Below, piece by piece: positions 21,679-32,924 of a stretch of 64,000 nt of DNA. The notes below the pieces were generated by a model that was given only the letters and a program-made list of their open reading frames with translations, ran no database searches and was not told where the DNA came from. This DNA is from Collinsella aerofaciens. GTDB taxonomy: Bacteria > Actinomycetota > Coriobacteriia > Coriobacteriales > Coriobacteriaceae. Position numbers and translations under genes: made by a program. Where the stretch lies: assembly GCF_028209885.1 (NCBI RefSeq), contig NZ_JAQLEM010000013.1:1-64000 (forward strand). The letters are read 5' to 3'. The stretch's first letter is position 1, and each line of letters starts with the position of its first letter.

Positions 21679-21708
21679 CTTTAGACCTTCCCATCGAGTC
21701 CGGCGTCG

Positions 21709-22098
21709 TTACAGTTCTTGTGCCTCGGCAGCGATCTTGGCGGCAGCGTCGCGGGCGCGCATCATGTCCGCCGCGCGCTTGTCGAGCACCTTGATCTGAC
21801 TGGTCAGCATTACCGCATCGACCACACCCCAGATCACGAGGCCCGTAGAGATCGAAAACCCAAGCGCACCAACTGTACCACGAAGGCGCGAGCAGATTGC
21901 CGCGACAAGAGCGGAGACGACAACCATCTTGATAAACGAGCCGCGGCGCTCGCGAAGCGTGCGGGCCTGCGTCACATAGGCAATGCGAGCCGCCTCAGAA
22001 GCCTCCGAGCGCATCTGGGCCTCGCGCGCAATGGCCGCCGCCTCAGCCGACATACCGCCGGCCATCAGCGAACGCTCCGCAGCCTGGCCGCCCCACAT
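21709..22098 (-). CDS. Small membrane protein of unknown function
   Basis: 129 residues. An Ala/Glu/Arg-rich N-terminal helix (about 1-55) precedes two hydrophobic segments (about 58-70 and 76-98), and a basic-acidic helix ends the chain. The start codon follows directly on the stop of the upstream gene (TAA then ATG), which indicates translational coupling. Family not recognised. Confidence 0.7.
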   Translation of the reverse strand: MWGGQAAERSLMAGGMSAEAAAIAREAQMRSEASEAARIAYVTQARTLRERRGSFIKMVVVSALVAAICSRLRGTVGALGFSISTGLVIWGVVDAVMLTSQIKVLDKRAADMMRARDAAAKIAAEAQEL

Positions 22099-22599
22099 TT
22101 AGAAGTCATCGGGGGAGAGCGTATGGACGAACTCGTCGAACTTCTCGAACTCCCGCTCGTCGTCAACTTCCTCGGCATGGGCAGAAACGGTACCCAGGCG
22201 ATTCATGATGTCGTCCTCCACAAACATAGGGGCATTGCTGCGCACGGCAAGGGCAATGGCATCACTGGGACGCGCATCGATCTTATGCTCGTTGCCATCG
22301 GCCAACACGACAACCGTCGCGTAAAACACGGGCGGCTCGGCGCGAACGATTTCGATGCGTTCGAGCTTGGCACCCAGGGCGCCAACAGTATCGAGCAACA
22401 GGTCATGGGTAATCGGGCGCTCGGCGCGGCCGCTATCGATGCCGCGGCTGATGGCAGCGGCTTCAAACGAACCAGTTTGAATGGAAAGGGAACGCAGTGG
22501 CGCGGGCGAGTCCGATTTGCTGCAGCGCTCGCGAAGCACGATAAGCGATGGCACGGGACCGGCGGCCATGACGATGGTCTCTATGTCGACGCGAACCAT
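22099..22599 (-). CDS. Bifunctional nuclease family (BFN/DUF151) protein
   Basis: 166 residues from the ATG at 22599, which has GGAGGTG upstream. The DUF151 core is visible: LLLDTVGALGAKLERIEI, then FYATVVVL, HKIDARPSDAIALAVRSNAP and VEDDI. Plant and bacterial relatives have been linked to DNase/RNase activity and stress, and a solved family member is hexameric; the biochemical role in this group is unclear. An acidic tail (HAEEVDDEREFEKFDEF) follows. First gene of a probable three-gene operon. Confidence 0.88.
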   Translation of the reverse strand: MVRVDIETIVMAAGPVPSLIVLRERCSKSDSPAPLRSLSIQTGSFEAAAISRGIDSGRAERPITHDLLLDTVGALGAKLERIEIVRAEPPVFYATVVVLADGNEHKIDARPSDAIALAVRSNAPMFVEDDIMNRLGTVSAHAEEVDDEREFEKFDEFVHTLSPDDF

Positions 22600-22713
22600 G
22601 GAACACCTCCGGTACGTAGCGGTTAACACGCGGCAGTCCGCCGCATTGAATAGCTATACTACCCAAACTTTCGCACAGCACACAAAACCAAAATGAGATT
22701 TATCGCAGACAAG

Positions 22714-22743
22714 AAAAAAGCCCCGAGGCAACGCCCCAGGGCT
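22714..22743 (-). terminator. Terminator of tRNA-Ile
   Basis: An 11-bp hairpin with two G-U pairs (22719-22743), followed on the minus strand by TTTTTTCTT. It lies 15 bp past the tRNA 3' end. Confidence 0.85.
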
Positions 22744-22757
22744 CTTCACAGTTTTGA

Positions 22758-22834
22758 TGGTGGACCTGACAAGATTCGAACTTGTGACCTCCCGGTTATC
22801 AGCCGGACGCTCTAACCAACTGAGCTACAGGTCC
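22758..22834 (-). tRNA. tRNA-Ile (anticodon GAT)
   Basis: Minus-strand cloverleaf with acceptor GGACCTG/CAGGTCC, D-arm AGCTCAGTTGGTTAGAGC, T-arm ACAAGTTCGAATCTTGT and encoded CCA (complement of 22758-22760). The anticodon GAT is the complement of 22798-22800. Confidence 0.97.
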
Positions 22835-22881
22835 ATCGCGCAAGGGATATATTAGACGAGTCGTTACGCGCGCGTCAACAA

Positions 22882-23068
22882 CTTTTTTGAAAATCTTTGA
22901 AGGGTGTTCGCCCCGGTCGCACGGCGGCATGTGAAGTCGCCTGCTCGGACAGTCCTGACTCGCGCAGAGAGCACATTAAGTGCTCTCTGGCTCGTGCGGA
23001 ACTCGCGATCGACTTCACATGCCGCCGTGCGACCGGGGCGAACACGAGTCCCAAGGTTTTCAAAAAAG
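22882..23068. repeat. 187-nt palindrome with perfect 36-bp arms
   Basis: Between tRNA-Ile and gyrA. The main arms are 22904-22939 and 23010-23045 (36 of 36 complementary). Outer 12-bp arms CTTTTTTGAAAA/TTTTCAAAAAAG lie at 22882-22893 and 23057-23068. An inner 9-bp stem AGAGAGCAC/GTGCTCTCT closes on a 5-nt loop near 22975. No gene lies in 22835-23134. One outer arm overlaps the T-run of the gyrA terminator. Confidence 0.9.
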
Positions 23069-23094
23069 CGGTCGGCGCGCAGTGCGCCGACCGC
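23062..23094 (-). terminator. gyrA terminator
   Basis: An 11-bp GC-rich stem (23068-23078 with 23084-23094), followed on the minus strand by TTTTTTG. It lies 41 bp after the gyrA stop. Confidence 0.9.
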
Positions 23095-23134
23095 CGATAT
23101 TTGGGGTCTGATATTTTCTACCAGCCAGGGCCTC

Positions 23135-25873
23135 TTACTCGTCGAGGAGATCTTCTGGCATGTCGTTGCCGTCGCCTAGATCGACAGGGGTTTCTTCGGA
23201 AGCAGAGCCGTTTTCTGTGGCTTCGCCTTCGGGCCTCTCTTTGGCGGCCGTCATGCGGGCTACGGCGCAGATGCGGTCGTTGTCGTCGACGGTCATCATC
23301 TTGACGCCCTGGGTAGCGCGGCCAGTCTGGCTGATCTCGTCGGTCTTGACGCGAATGACCGTCGCACCCTCCGTCACGATGAATAGCTCGTGCTGCGGGC
23401 CCACTGTCTTCATGGCCGCGAGGTTACCCTTACGCTCGGTCATTTGGATGGTGTAGACGCCCTGGCCGCCGCGATTCTGCTCCGGGTAGTCCGCAACCGG
23501 CGTGCGCTTGCCGTAGCCGCGCTCGGTGATGACGAACAGATCGCCGTTGCCGTTAGTGACTTCCATGCCCAGAACGCTCACGCCGTCCTTCATGCTAATG
23601 CCGCGAACGCCGCTGGTATCGCGACCGGTAGCGCGTACCTGCTCCTCGGAGAACATGATCGCCTTGCCCGCGGTGGTGGCCAGGATAATCTTGTCGCCCT
23701 CGCGCACGCGGCGCACGTTCAGCAGCGCGTCGTCGTCACGCAGGTTGATAGCGATCAGGCCGTCGCGACGGCTGCGGTCATATGCGCTCATCACGGTCTT
23801 CTTGACCATGCCGCTCTTAGTGGCAAACATCAGGTACTCGTCGGCCGGGAACTCGCGGCAGCTGATGACGCTCGCGATCTTCTCGCCGTCCTCAAAGGGC
23901 AGCAGGTTGACGATCGCGGTACCGCGCGCCTGGCGCGTACCCACCGGCAGCTCGTGCACCTTCAGGCGATAGACCTTGCCCTTGCTCGAGAAGAACAGCA
24001 CGTACTCGTGCGTGGACGCGATAAACATCTCGTCGATAACATCGTCCTCTTTGAGGTTGACGCCCGACACACCCTTGCCTCCGCGCTTCTGGGCACGGTA
24101 GGCAGCCACCGGGATACGCTTAGCGTAGCCGGTGTGGGTGATGGTCACGACCATGTCCTCGTCGGCGATGAGGTCCTCGACATCCAGGTCCTTCTCAACC
24201 TGGCTGATCTCGGTGCGGCGCTTGTCGCCAAACTTCTTGGAGATCTCGCGCATCTCTTCCTTGATGACGCCCAGGATCTTCTCCTCATGCGCCAGCAGGT
24301 CCTCGTAGTAGGCGATGGCGCGGCGCAGGCCGTCCAACTCTTCTTGGATCTTGTCGCGCTCCAGGCCGGTCAGGCGGCGCAGCTTCATCTCGAGGATGGC
24401 CGTGGTCTGCTCGGGCGTAAAGCCAAAGCGCTCGATCAGGCGGCTGCTGGCCTCGGAGTCGGTCTGCGAGGAGCGGATGATGCTAATGACCTCGTCGATA
24501 TGGTCAAGGGCCATCAGGTAGCCCTCGAGGATATGGGCACGCGCCTGGGCCTTCTTAAGGTCGAAGCGGGTGCGGCGGGTAACGACGTCGACCTGGTGGT
24601 CAATGTAGTGCTGCAGCATCTCGCGCAGGCTCAGGCATTTGGGAACGCCGTTGACGAGCGCCAGGTTGTTGGCGCCGAAGGTCGTCTGCAGCGAGGTGTA
24701 CTTATACAGGTTGTTGAGCACGACCTGCGGAATGACGCCCTTCTTGAGCTCGATGACCAGACGGATGCCCTTCTGGTTGGACTCATCGCGCATATCCGAG
24801 ATGCCCTCGATGCGCTTGTCGTTGACGAGCTGGGCAATCTTCTCCTGCAGGGTGCCCTTGTTGACCATGTAGGGAATCTCGGTGAAGACCAGGCGGCTGC
24901 GACCGGTCTTGGTGGACTCAACGTGTGCCTTGGCGCGCACGGTAATGGAGCCGCGGCCGGTCTCGTAGCTCTGCTTAATGCCGGCGCTGCCCATGATGAT
25001 GGCGCCGGTGGGGAAGTCCGGACCGGGCATGATCTGCATGAGCTCGTCGACGGTGGCGTCGGGGTTGTCGATCAGGTAGCAGGTGGCCTCGATCGCCTCG
25101 GTGAGGTTATGCGGAGCGATGTTGGTGGCCATGCCGACGGCGATGCCCTGGCTGCCGTTGACCAGCAGGTTGGGGAAGCGCGCAGGCAGCGCCACGGGCT
25201 CGGCGAGCGATTCGTCGTAGTTGGGCTGCCAGTCGACGGTATCCTTCTGCAAGTCACGCAGCAGTTCCATGGCGGGCTTTGCCAGGCGGCTCTCGGTGTA
25301 ACGCATGGCTGCCGCGCCGTCGCCGTCGATGTTACCGAAGTTGCCGTGACCGTCGATGAGCGGCGTGCGCATGGAGAACCACTGTGCCAGGCGGACCATG
25401 GCCTCGTAGACCGCAGAGTCACCATGCGGGTGGTACTTACCGATAACTTCGCCGACCGTCCAAGCTGACTTCTTGTGCGGGCGGTTGGGGTAGATGCCGC
25501 TCTCGTTCATCGCGTACAGAATGCGGCGGTGCACCGGCTTTAAGCCATCGCGCACGTCCGGCAGGGCGCGCGCTGTGATAACCGACATCGAATACTCGAT
25601 GAACGATTGCTTCATCTCGCGACCGAACTCCGAAATCTGGAGCTGGCCGCCGTTGATATCCTCGCCGGCCGAGGCGCCGCGATCGACTTCGCCAAAGCTC
25701 TCCTCGAGCTCGGCGTCGTCTTCTTCCTCATCATCATCGGCATCGGGGTTATAGGCGTCCGGATCGCCGTCCTCGCCCTGCTCAGCACGGGCAAGCAGGC
25801 GCTTCAGATCATCGGGCATACCGGCATCGCCGGCCTCGTCCATACCCTCGTTATTGTTGATATCGTCTGCCAC
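23135..25873 (-). CDS. gyrA: DNA gyrase subunit A with acidic N-terminal extension
   Basis: Breakage-reunion subunit of gyrase. The conserved enzyme starts near residue 86 ([20 protein letters not shown]). The quinolone-resistance region reads [13 protein letters not shown], so the Ser is wild-type and the second key position is Glu. The catalytic Tyr lies in the usual R-Y-T segment ([10 protein letters not shown]). The GyrA box (QKRGGKG) confirms gyrase rather than topoisomerase IV. The first 80 residues are an extra Asp/Glu-rich stretch. The start is GTG at 25873 with AGGAGGT upstream. It follows gyrB by 155 bp. Length 912. Confidence 0.97.
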   Translation of the reverse strand: MADDINNNEGMDEAGDAGMPDDLKRLLARAEQGEDGDPDAYNPDADDDEEEDDAELEESFGEVDRGASAGEDINGGQLQISEFGREMKQSFIEYSMSVITARALPDVRDGLKPVHRRILYAMNESGIYPNRPHKKSAWTVGEVIGKYHPHGDSAVYEAMVRLAQWFSMRTPLIDGHGNFGNIDGDGAAAMRYTESRLAKPAMELLRDLQKDTVDWQPNYDESLAEPVALPARFPNLLVNGSQGIAVGMATNIAPHNLTEAIEATCYLIDNPDATVDELMQIMPGPDFPTGAIIMGSAGIKQSYETGRGSITVRAKAHVESTKTGRSRLVFTEIPYMVNKGTLQEKIAQLVNDKRIEGISDMRDESNQKGIRLVIELKKGVIPQVVLNNLYKYTSLQTTFGANNLALVNGVPKCLSLREMLQHYIDHQVDVVTRRTRFDLKKAQARAHILEGYLMALDHIDEVISIIRSSQTDSEASSRLIERFGFTPEQTTAILEMKLRRLTGLERDKIQEELDGLRRAIAYYEDLLAHEEKILGVIKEEMREISKKFGDKRRTEISQVEKDLDVEDLIADEDMVVTITHTGYAKRIPVAAYRAQKRGGKGVSGVNLKEDDVIDEMFIASTHEYVLFFSSKGKVYRLKVHELPVGTRQARGTAIVNLLPFEDGEKIASVISCREFPADEYLMFATKSGMVKKTVMSAYDRSRRDGLIAINLRDDDALLNVRRVREGDKIILATTAGKAIMFSEEQVRATGRDTSGVRGISMKDGVSVLGMEVTNGNGDLFVITERGYGKRTPVADYPEQNRGGQGVYTIQMTERKGNLAAMKTVGPQHELFIVTEGATVIRVKTDEISQTGRATQGVKMMTVDDNDRICAVARMTAAKERPEGEATENGSASEETPVDLGDGNDMPEDLLDE

Positions 25874-25921
25874 GTTACCTCCTCATGGTTTGCGTGGTCC
25901 ATTAGTTCCCAACCACGGAGA

Positions 25922-26022
25922 CGGCTTTTCCAGGTGCCACAGATTCGCCCGAAAGAGGAGGGAAGCGTACTTGGGTACGCGACCGACGATTGAGGGCGAA
26001 GGTGCGGTGGCTGGGAAAGCCG
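25922..26022. repeat. Imperfect palindrome between gyrB and gyrA
   Basis: About 29-nt imperfect arms (25922-25950 and 25994-26022, roughly two-thirds complementary) around a perfect GCGTAC/GTACGC hairpin (25965-25980). It fills most of the gyrB-gyrA spacer and could modulate read-through or mRNA processing. Confidence 0.65.
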
Positions 26023-26028
26023 CAGGGA

Positions 26029-28101
<2,073 letters not shown>

Positions 28102-28108
28102 TTATCGT

Positions 28109-28137
28109 AAAAAAATACCCTCGGGAACGAGGGTATT
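28109..28137 (-). terminator. Terminator after the dciA-like gene
   Basis: A 10-bp stem AATACCCTCG/CGAGGGTATT (28114-28137, GGAA loop) with TTTTTTT on the minus strand. It separates the dnaN-recF-dciA block from gyrB. Confidence 0.9.
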
Positions 28138-28164
28138 TGGCTCTACAAGGCCACCAGATGCGAT

Positions 28165-28728
28165 TTAAGGCTCTTTTTTGCTTTGCACGCCCTTGGCCCA
28201 CTCGGCACTGGCTCTCATGGCGTTCTCGAGGGCCTCGCGCAGTTTTTGGTCTTCGATGGGCGCCACTTGGCGCTCAATCTCGGTGCGCTCGGCCTCACTT
28301 AGGTCAGCATGCGGAGCCGGCGGGCGCTCGGCCACGGCAGGACGCAGACGCTCTTTGGCAGCGGGCGGCGTGTGACCGGGCGCGGTGGTTTTGAACACCA
28401 GGCCATCCACATGCGCACCGGCGCGCTCCATGCGCGCGCGGATGATCTCGCGCAACAGCGTCATTTCCTGCGTCCACGAGGGCGAATCGAGATATACCAG
28501 CAGCTCATTGGACTCGGGCAGGTAGCGCAGGCCCGTCACATGCCGCCCCTCGCGCGTGCCCGAGCACACCGCGTTCCACGCGCGATAGACCGCGCGAGAT
28601 TCCTCTGCAGCCTCCATCTGCGCGCGGCGCTCAGGCGTCGCGGCCGCCAGGATGCGCTGACGCTCTGCGTTCAAAAATCCACTGAAGGCAACCGTTTCGC
28701 TCTCGCGCTCGTAATTAGCACGTCTCAC
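28165..28728 (-). CDS. DUF721 / DciA-like protein
   Basis: 187 residues. The central part (about 45-110; YRAWNAVCSG then ESNELLVYLDSPSWTQEMTLLREIIRARM) matches the DUF721 fold, whose member DciA helps load DnaB helicase in bacteria without DnaC. A Pro/Ala-rich linker and an acidic-basic helix follow. The start overlaps the recF stop by 14 nt, so the genes are translationally coupled. The position next to recF and gyrB is typical for actinobacterial DUF721 genes. The loader role is inferred from the family. Confidence 0.82.
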   Translation of the reverse strand: MRRANYERESETVAFSGFLNAERQRILAAATPERRAQMEAAEESRAVYRAWNAVCSGTREGRHVTGLRYLPESNELLVYLDSPSWTQEMTLLREIIRARMERAGAHVDGLVFKTTAPGHTPPAAKERLRPAVAERPPAPHADLSEAERTEIERQVAPIEDQKLREALENAMRASAEWAKGVQSKKEP

Positions 28729-29821
28729 CCATGCTCACCACCTTGGCTCGATCAAGCAGGTCATCGGTAAAGTACCCCAGGTTGGTCGTGGTTATGACCG
28801 TCTGGATATCATCGCCGATCAACCGTAGAAAAGCACCGCGGCGCTCGCCGTCGAGCTCGCTCATCACGTCGTCCAAAAGCAGCAGCGGGGCGGTACCCAG
28901 GACATCGCGAGCCACGGCCACCTCCGCCACCTTCCAGGCCAGCACCAACGTTCGCTGCTGTCCTTGGCTGGCAAACGAACGGGCGGAGCGACCCGCCACG
29001 GTAAACTCAATCTCATCGCGATGCGGTCCCACCAACGTCACGCCGCGGCGAATTTCCTCGTCGGCGTGTTCATCAAGGGCAGCCAGCATGCGCTCGTACG
29101 CCCAGCCCTTTAGCTCTTCGCGATCCTCGACCTGGGGCAAATCCCCCAGTGTGGACGTATAGGTCACGTTGGCAGCCTCACCGGATGCCACTTGCCCGTA
29201 GGCAGCGTGCACATGGCCCGCCAGCCGGTCGAGCAGGGCCAACCGGTGCACGAGCAGGGCCGAGCCCGCGCGGGCAATCGAATCATTCCACGCGCCGAGC
29301 ATCTCGCGGCAGCACCAGGTCTCCTTAAGCAGGGCATTACGCTGGGTCACGCAGCGCCCATAGGTGCTCGCAAGATCGGCATAGCGTGCGCTCAGTTGCA
29401 TGCCAAAGTCATCGAGGGCGGCGCGGCGCACACTGGCACCTCGCTTAACCATGTCCAGATGGTCGGGGCAAAACAGCACGCTCGGCAGAACCCCGCGCAC
29501 ACCGGCGGCAGAGCACCTCTTGCCGTTGCGGCTAAACGAGCGCTTACCGTCCTCCGCGCTCAATCCCATATCAAGCACGCGGCCGTCGCCCTCGAGCCTC
29601 AGCTCGACCTTGCACGAGCCCACGCCGTCATGGACGAGCTCGGCTGCGGTCGGATGCCTAAACGAGGCGCCGCTCGTCAGCAGCTGCAGTGCCTCTATGA
29701 GATTGGTCTTTCCCGCCGCGTTGGGTCCCGCAAGTATCGTCACGCCCTCGTCCAGGGCAAGGCGATAGCTCTCGAAACTGCGGTAGTGCGCGACGGAAAG
29801 ATCGCGGGCGAACATGGTCAT
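28715..29821 (-). CDS. recF: DNA replication and repair protein RecF
   Basis: SMC-like ATPase that helps load RecA at gaps and links to the replisome. Walker A GPNAAGKTNLIEAL is intact; the signature region appears as FASQGQQRTLVLAWK and Walker B as LLLLDDVMSELD. The 368 residues are normal. It starts 9 bp after the dnaN stop (ATG at 29821; an ATG 6 nt further in is also possible), in the standard dnaN-recF order. Confidence 0.96.
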   Translation of the reverse strand: MTMFARDLSVAHYRSFESYRLALDEGVTILAGPNAAGKTNLIEALQLLTSGASFRHPTAAELVHDGVGSCKVELRLEGDGRVLDMGLSAEDGKRSFSRNGKRCSAAGVRGVLPSVLFCPDHLDMVKRGASVRRAALDDFGMQLSARYADLASTYGRCVTQRNALLKETWCCREMLGAWNDSIARAGSALLVHRLALLDRLAGHVHAAYGQVASGEAANVTYTSTLGDLPQVEDREELKGWAYERMLAALDEHADEEIRRGVTLVGPHRDEIEFTVAGRSARSFASQGQQRTLVLAWKVAEVAVARDVLGTAPLLLLDDVMSELDGERRGAFLRLIGDDIQTVITTTNLGYFTDDLLDRAKVVSMGETC

Positions 29822-29830
29822 GGCGCAGCG

Positions 29831-30934
29831 CTAGATGCGGACCGGCATGACCAGGTACAGGTAGTTGATCTTGTCGTAGGACTTGAAGATGCCCGCCTGC
29901 GAGTAGCTCTTGAGCTCCAGCGTGATCTCCTTCTCCTTGGACAGGGCATTGAGGCAGCCGAAGATGTAGTGGTAGTTGAAGGCGATGGTACCCGACTCGC
30001 CCTCGGCCTCGACATCGATCGTCTCCTGCGCCAGATCCTGGTCGTTGGAGATGGAAGACAGGCCCATCTGGCCGTTCTCGACGTCGATCTCGAACTTGAC
30101 GGCGGGGTTGGCGCTCGCGATAACGGCCACGCGTTTGAGGGCGGCATTGAAGGCGGCCACATCGATCTTGACACTCGTCACGCACGAATCGGGGATGAGC
30201 TGCCTGTAGTTGGGATACATGCCCTCGATGCGGCGCGACACGTAGGTGGTGTTGCCGGCCTCGAAGACGACCTGGGTGTCGGTAGCCCCGATCATGATGG
30301 TCGCCTGGCTGGCCATGATGTTCAGCGCGTCGTTAAAGGCGTCAGCCGGAACGTTGAGCTCAAAGGAACCCTCGAGGGTCGAGGTCTCAACCTGCGTATC
30401 GCACACGGCCAAGCGGAAGGAATCGGTCGCCACCAGACGCACGGTGTTGTTCTCGACCTTCATGTGCACGCCGCCCAGGATGGGGCGGGCCTTGTCGGTC
30501 GAGGTGACGCGCCATACGCGCCCGACCATCTCGGACAAGATATCGGTCGGCAGCTCCACGGCACTCTCGATGGCATAGGCCGGAAACTCGGGGAAGTCAT
30601 TGGCATCGAGCGTGTTCAGCCTAAAAGAGCTCTTCTCGCAACCAATCAGCACCTGGCGCTCGGACAGCTCAAAGGTGACCGGGGCATCGGGGAGGGTCTT
30701 GGTGATATTGGAGAGCATCTTACAGGGGATAACCATCTCGCCCTCTTCTTCGACATGCGCCGCGATGCGATGACGGATCGAGATGGTGTAGTTAGAGGTC
30801 TGGAATTCCAAGATGCCGTCTTGCGCCTTGACGAGCACGCCCGACAGGATGGGAAGGGTGGATGCCGAAGCGACACCCTTCATAACGACGCCGATGGCTT
30901 GTGTGAGCGAGCTCTGGCTGACGGTGAACTTCAT
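29831..30934 (-). CDS. dnaN: DNA polymerase III sliding clamp (beta)
   Basis: Ring clamp that tethers the polymerase. It begins MKFTVSQSSLTQAIGVVMKG, contains three repeated clamp domains, and ends with the conserved YLVMPVRI segment. The 367 residues are standard. Order dnaA-dnaN-recF on one strand, with a 238-bp dnaA-dnaN gap that carries origin-like motifs. Confidence 0.98.
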   Translation of the reverse strand: MKFTVSQSSLTQAIGVVMKGVASASTLPILSGVLVKAQDGILEFQTSNYTISIRHRIAAHVEEEGEMVIPCKMLSNITKTLPDAPVTFELSERQVLIGCEKSSFRLNTLDANDFPEFPAYAIESAVELPTDILSEMVGRVWRVTSTDKARPILGGVHMKVENNTVRLVATDSFRLAVCDTQVETSTLEGSFELNVPADAFNDALNIMASQATIMIGATDTQVVFEAGNTTYVSRRIEGMYPNYRQLIPDSCVTSVKIDVAAFNAALKRVAVIASANPAVKFEIDVENGQMGLSSISNDQDLAQETIDVEAEGESGTIAFNYHYIFGCLNALSKEKEITLELKSYSQAGIFKSYDKINYLYLVMPVRI

Positions 30935-31172
30935 CTTTTAATACCTTTCTATAGATATAAATATCTTAATAATAGTAATAGCACTGACGAAACTGTTGAT
31001 TATTCCCAAAGACGCAGGTCAGACCCAGAAAGAGAATCGACAGCAACCTGTGTGCAACAGGGGTGGTTTTCCACGTTCAAAACCTGCGCAAAACTTTTCA
31101 TCACCGCGGGTTGGGTTTTAGACACCTTATGCCCGTGGTTTCGACAAGTTTTCAACAGGTGTCTCTATTTCC
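30935..31172. other. Candidate oriC unwinding region (dnaA-dnaN)
   Basis: Spacer between dnaA and dnaN. It has an AT-rich stretch at 30941-30980. Five consecutive TA(A/G) triplets (TAATAATAGTAATAG, 30967-30981) fit the DnaA-trio unwinding element. They are followed by DnaA-box-like sites: TGTTGATTA (30994-31002), TTTTCCACG (31067-31075) and TTTTCAACA (31149-31157). The order trio-spacer-box on one strand matches the Bacillus basal unwinding system, though the spacer (about 12 nt) is longer. The dnaN promoter must also lie here. Confidence 0.6.
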
Positions 31173-32909
31173 CTACGAGCGCAGTGTAATTTTATCGCGC
31201 AGCGACTTGAGGTCTTCGGTGACGGTGCGGTCTTCCTGGATCATCTTCTGGACCTTTTTGTAGCTCGTGCTGACGGTCGAGTGGTTGCGGTTGCCAAATT
31301 CGGCGCCCACCGCCGTGGTCGTCATTTCGCACATCTCGATGGCCAGGTAGATAGCGATATGGCGTGCTTTGGCGATATTGGCGTTGCGACGCGGGCCGAT
31401 GAGCTCCTCGTGTGTCACGCCGTACTGCTCTTCGATGACGGACTGAACCGTCTGGACGTTGATCTTTTTGGCCGATGTGTCGAAGTACTGGCTGGCGATG
31501 GCATCGATATCGTCAAAGGTGAGCTCTCCGCCCTCGCGCTCGCGGTCGCCCGCCTCGCCGGCGCAGCGCTCGCAAAAGCTCTCGAGTTCGCGGATGTTGG
31601 TGCCCGAGACCTCGGCCATGTGTTTAAAGTGCTCGTCGGTCAGATGCCCGCCGTCGCCCCCATAGGCCGCCAGCAGCGAGTCGTCGCCCGCCTCGGGAGC
31701 GGCGACGATGGTGTTCTCGTAATAGCGCTGCAAGATCTTGTATTTCATCTCGTAGCTGGGCTCTGCGACCAGGCAGAGCATTCCGGCGTTGAAGCGGCTG
31801 GTCAGACGCTCGTCCATGCTCAGGTCCTTGGGGGCGCGGTCTGCCGCGATGACGACCTTCTTGTTGTTGCGGATGAACTCGTCCATGAGCTGGAAAAAGT
31901 AGTCCACACTCGCGCGCTTGCCGATGATGTTTTGGATGTCATCGATGATGAGCACGTCCACGCCGTGGTACGCCTGCATGATGGGGGCGTTGCTCTTCTT
32001 TTGACGGTCGAACTCGGTCATCAGGTCGTCCAGATATGCCTGGGAGTTGGCATACTTGACCTTGATCTCGGGCGACTTCTCGGCGAGCTCGTTTTTGATG
32101 GCGAGCAGCAGATGGGTCTTGCCCAGCCCCGATTTGCCATAGATGAACAGGGATGTGCATGTGCCGCGCTCGTCCGCGAGGGCGGCAAACTTGAGTGCCG
32201 AGCGATAGGCATGGCTGTTCTCGGGGCCGTAGACAAAGTTCTCAAAGGTAAATTTTGAGTTCGCGGCGAGCGGGGCTCCATCCGTATTCTGCTCGGCCGG
32301 CACGGTCGGTGCTGGCATGGGTGAAGCGGGGGCCGCAGCTTGCGTGGATTTAGTCGGCGCTCCGCCCTTCATCTGGTTCATCATGCGACGAAAATCGTCG
32401 GCCGAGAGCGTGTTCTTGATTGCAATGCCCGAATCCGCGCCCGCCGCTGCGTCGTGAGCGATGGGCATGTGCGCGACGGGCGCGTTCGTTGGCGTCGCCG
32501 CCGCGGTCGGCAACGGTGCCATGGTTTCACGGGAAACATCGCTGTGCTGGTGCTCGACCGTCGACGCGTCGCCTGCGGAGGCCGGCACCGCCGGGGAAGC
32601 AGCGGGAGCCGTGGCGGGCGCCGTGGCGGGCGCCGTGGCGGCAGCGGATTCCGTCGCGGCGCCTTGCGGTGCCACGATGTCGAGCGCGATCGGTGCAAAG
32701 GCGATTTCTTCCAGATAGGCCTCAATAGTCGGCTGATGCTTTTTGAGCTGCGCGATGGCAAAGCGCGAGGGGGCCTCGATCGTGAGCGTATCTTCGGTCA
32801 GGCTTATGGCGCGCGATTGCCCCAGCATGTTGATGAGGCGTGCATCTTGGCCGTCGCGCTGGCAAAAGGCGATGGCATCCCCCAGGATGATGCTTGCTTC
32901 CTCGTCCAC
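31173..32909 (-). CDS. dnaA: Chromosomal replication initiator DnaA
   Basis: Origin-binding AAA+ ATPase. Domain I covers about 1-80. A long Ala/Pro/Thr-rich domain II linker runs to about 220. The AAA+ core has FIYGKSGLGKTHLL and VLIIDDIQNI; the C-terminal DNA-binding domain IV starts near IEEQYGVTHEELIG. The usual GGRDHTTV signature is GNRNHSTV here: Asn replaces the DNA-contacting Asp and Ser replaces Thr. The start is GTG at 32909 with GGGGGAG upstream. At 578 residues it is long because of the linker. A gene for a GHKL protein lies 15 bp upstream on the same strand. Confidence 0.97.
   Translation of the reverse strand: MDEEASIILGDAIAFCQRDGQDARLINMLGQSRAISLTEDTLTIEAPSRFAIAQLKKHQPTIEAYLEEIAFAPIALDIVAPQGAATESAAATAPATAPATAPAASPAVPASAGDASTVEHQHSDVSRETMAPLPTAAATPTNAPVAHMPIAHDAAAGADSGIAIKNTLSADDFRRMMNQMKGGAPTKSTQAAAPASPMPAPTVPAEQNTDGAPLAANSKFTFENFVYGPENSHAYRSALKFAALADERGTCTSLFIYGKSGLGKTHLLLAIKNELAEKSPEIKVKYANSQAYLDDLMTEFDRQKKSNAPIMQAYHGVDVLIIDDIQNIIGKRASVDYFFQLMDEFIRNNKKVVIAADRAPKDLSMDERLTSRFNAGMLCLVAEPSYEMKYKILQRYYENTIVAAPEAGDDSLLAAYGGDGGHLTDEHFKHMAEVSGTNIRELESFCERCAGEAGDREREGGELTFDDIDAIASQYFDTSAKKINVQTVQSVIEEQYGVTHEELIGPRRNANIAKARHIAIYLAIEMCEMTTTAVGAEFGNRNHSTVSTSYKKVQKMIQEDRTVTEDLKSLRDKITLRS
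32523..32538. promoter_or_regulatory. parS-like site inside dnaA
   Basis: GGTTTCACGGGAAACA differs from the parS consensus TGTTTCACGTGAAACA at two positions, one of them outside the inner palindrome. It lies in the dnaA linker coding region. ParB binding is possible but unproven. Confidence 0.4.
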
Positions 32910-32924
32910 TGTCTCCCCCGTTCT

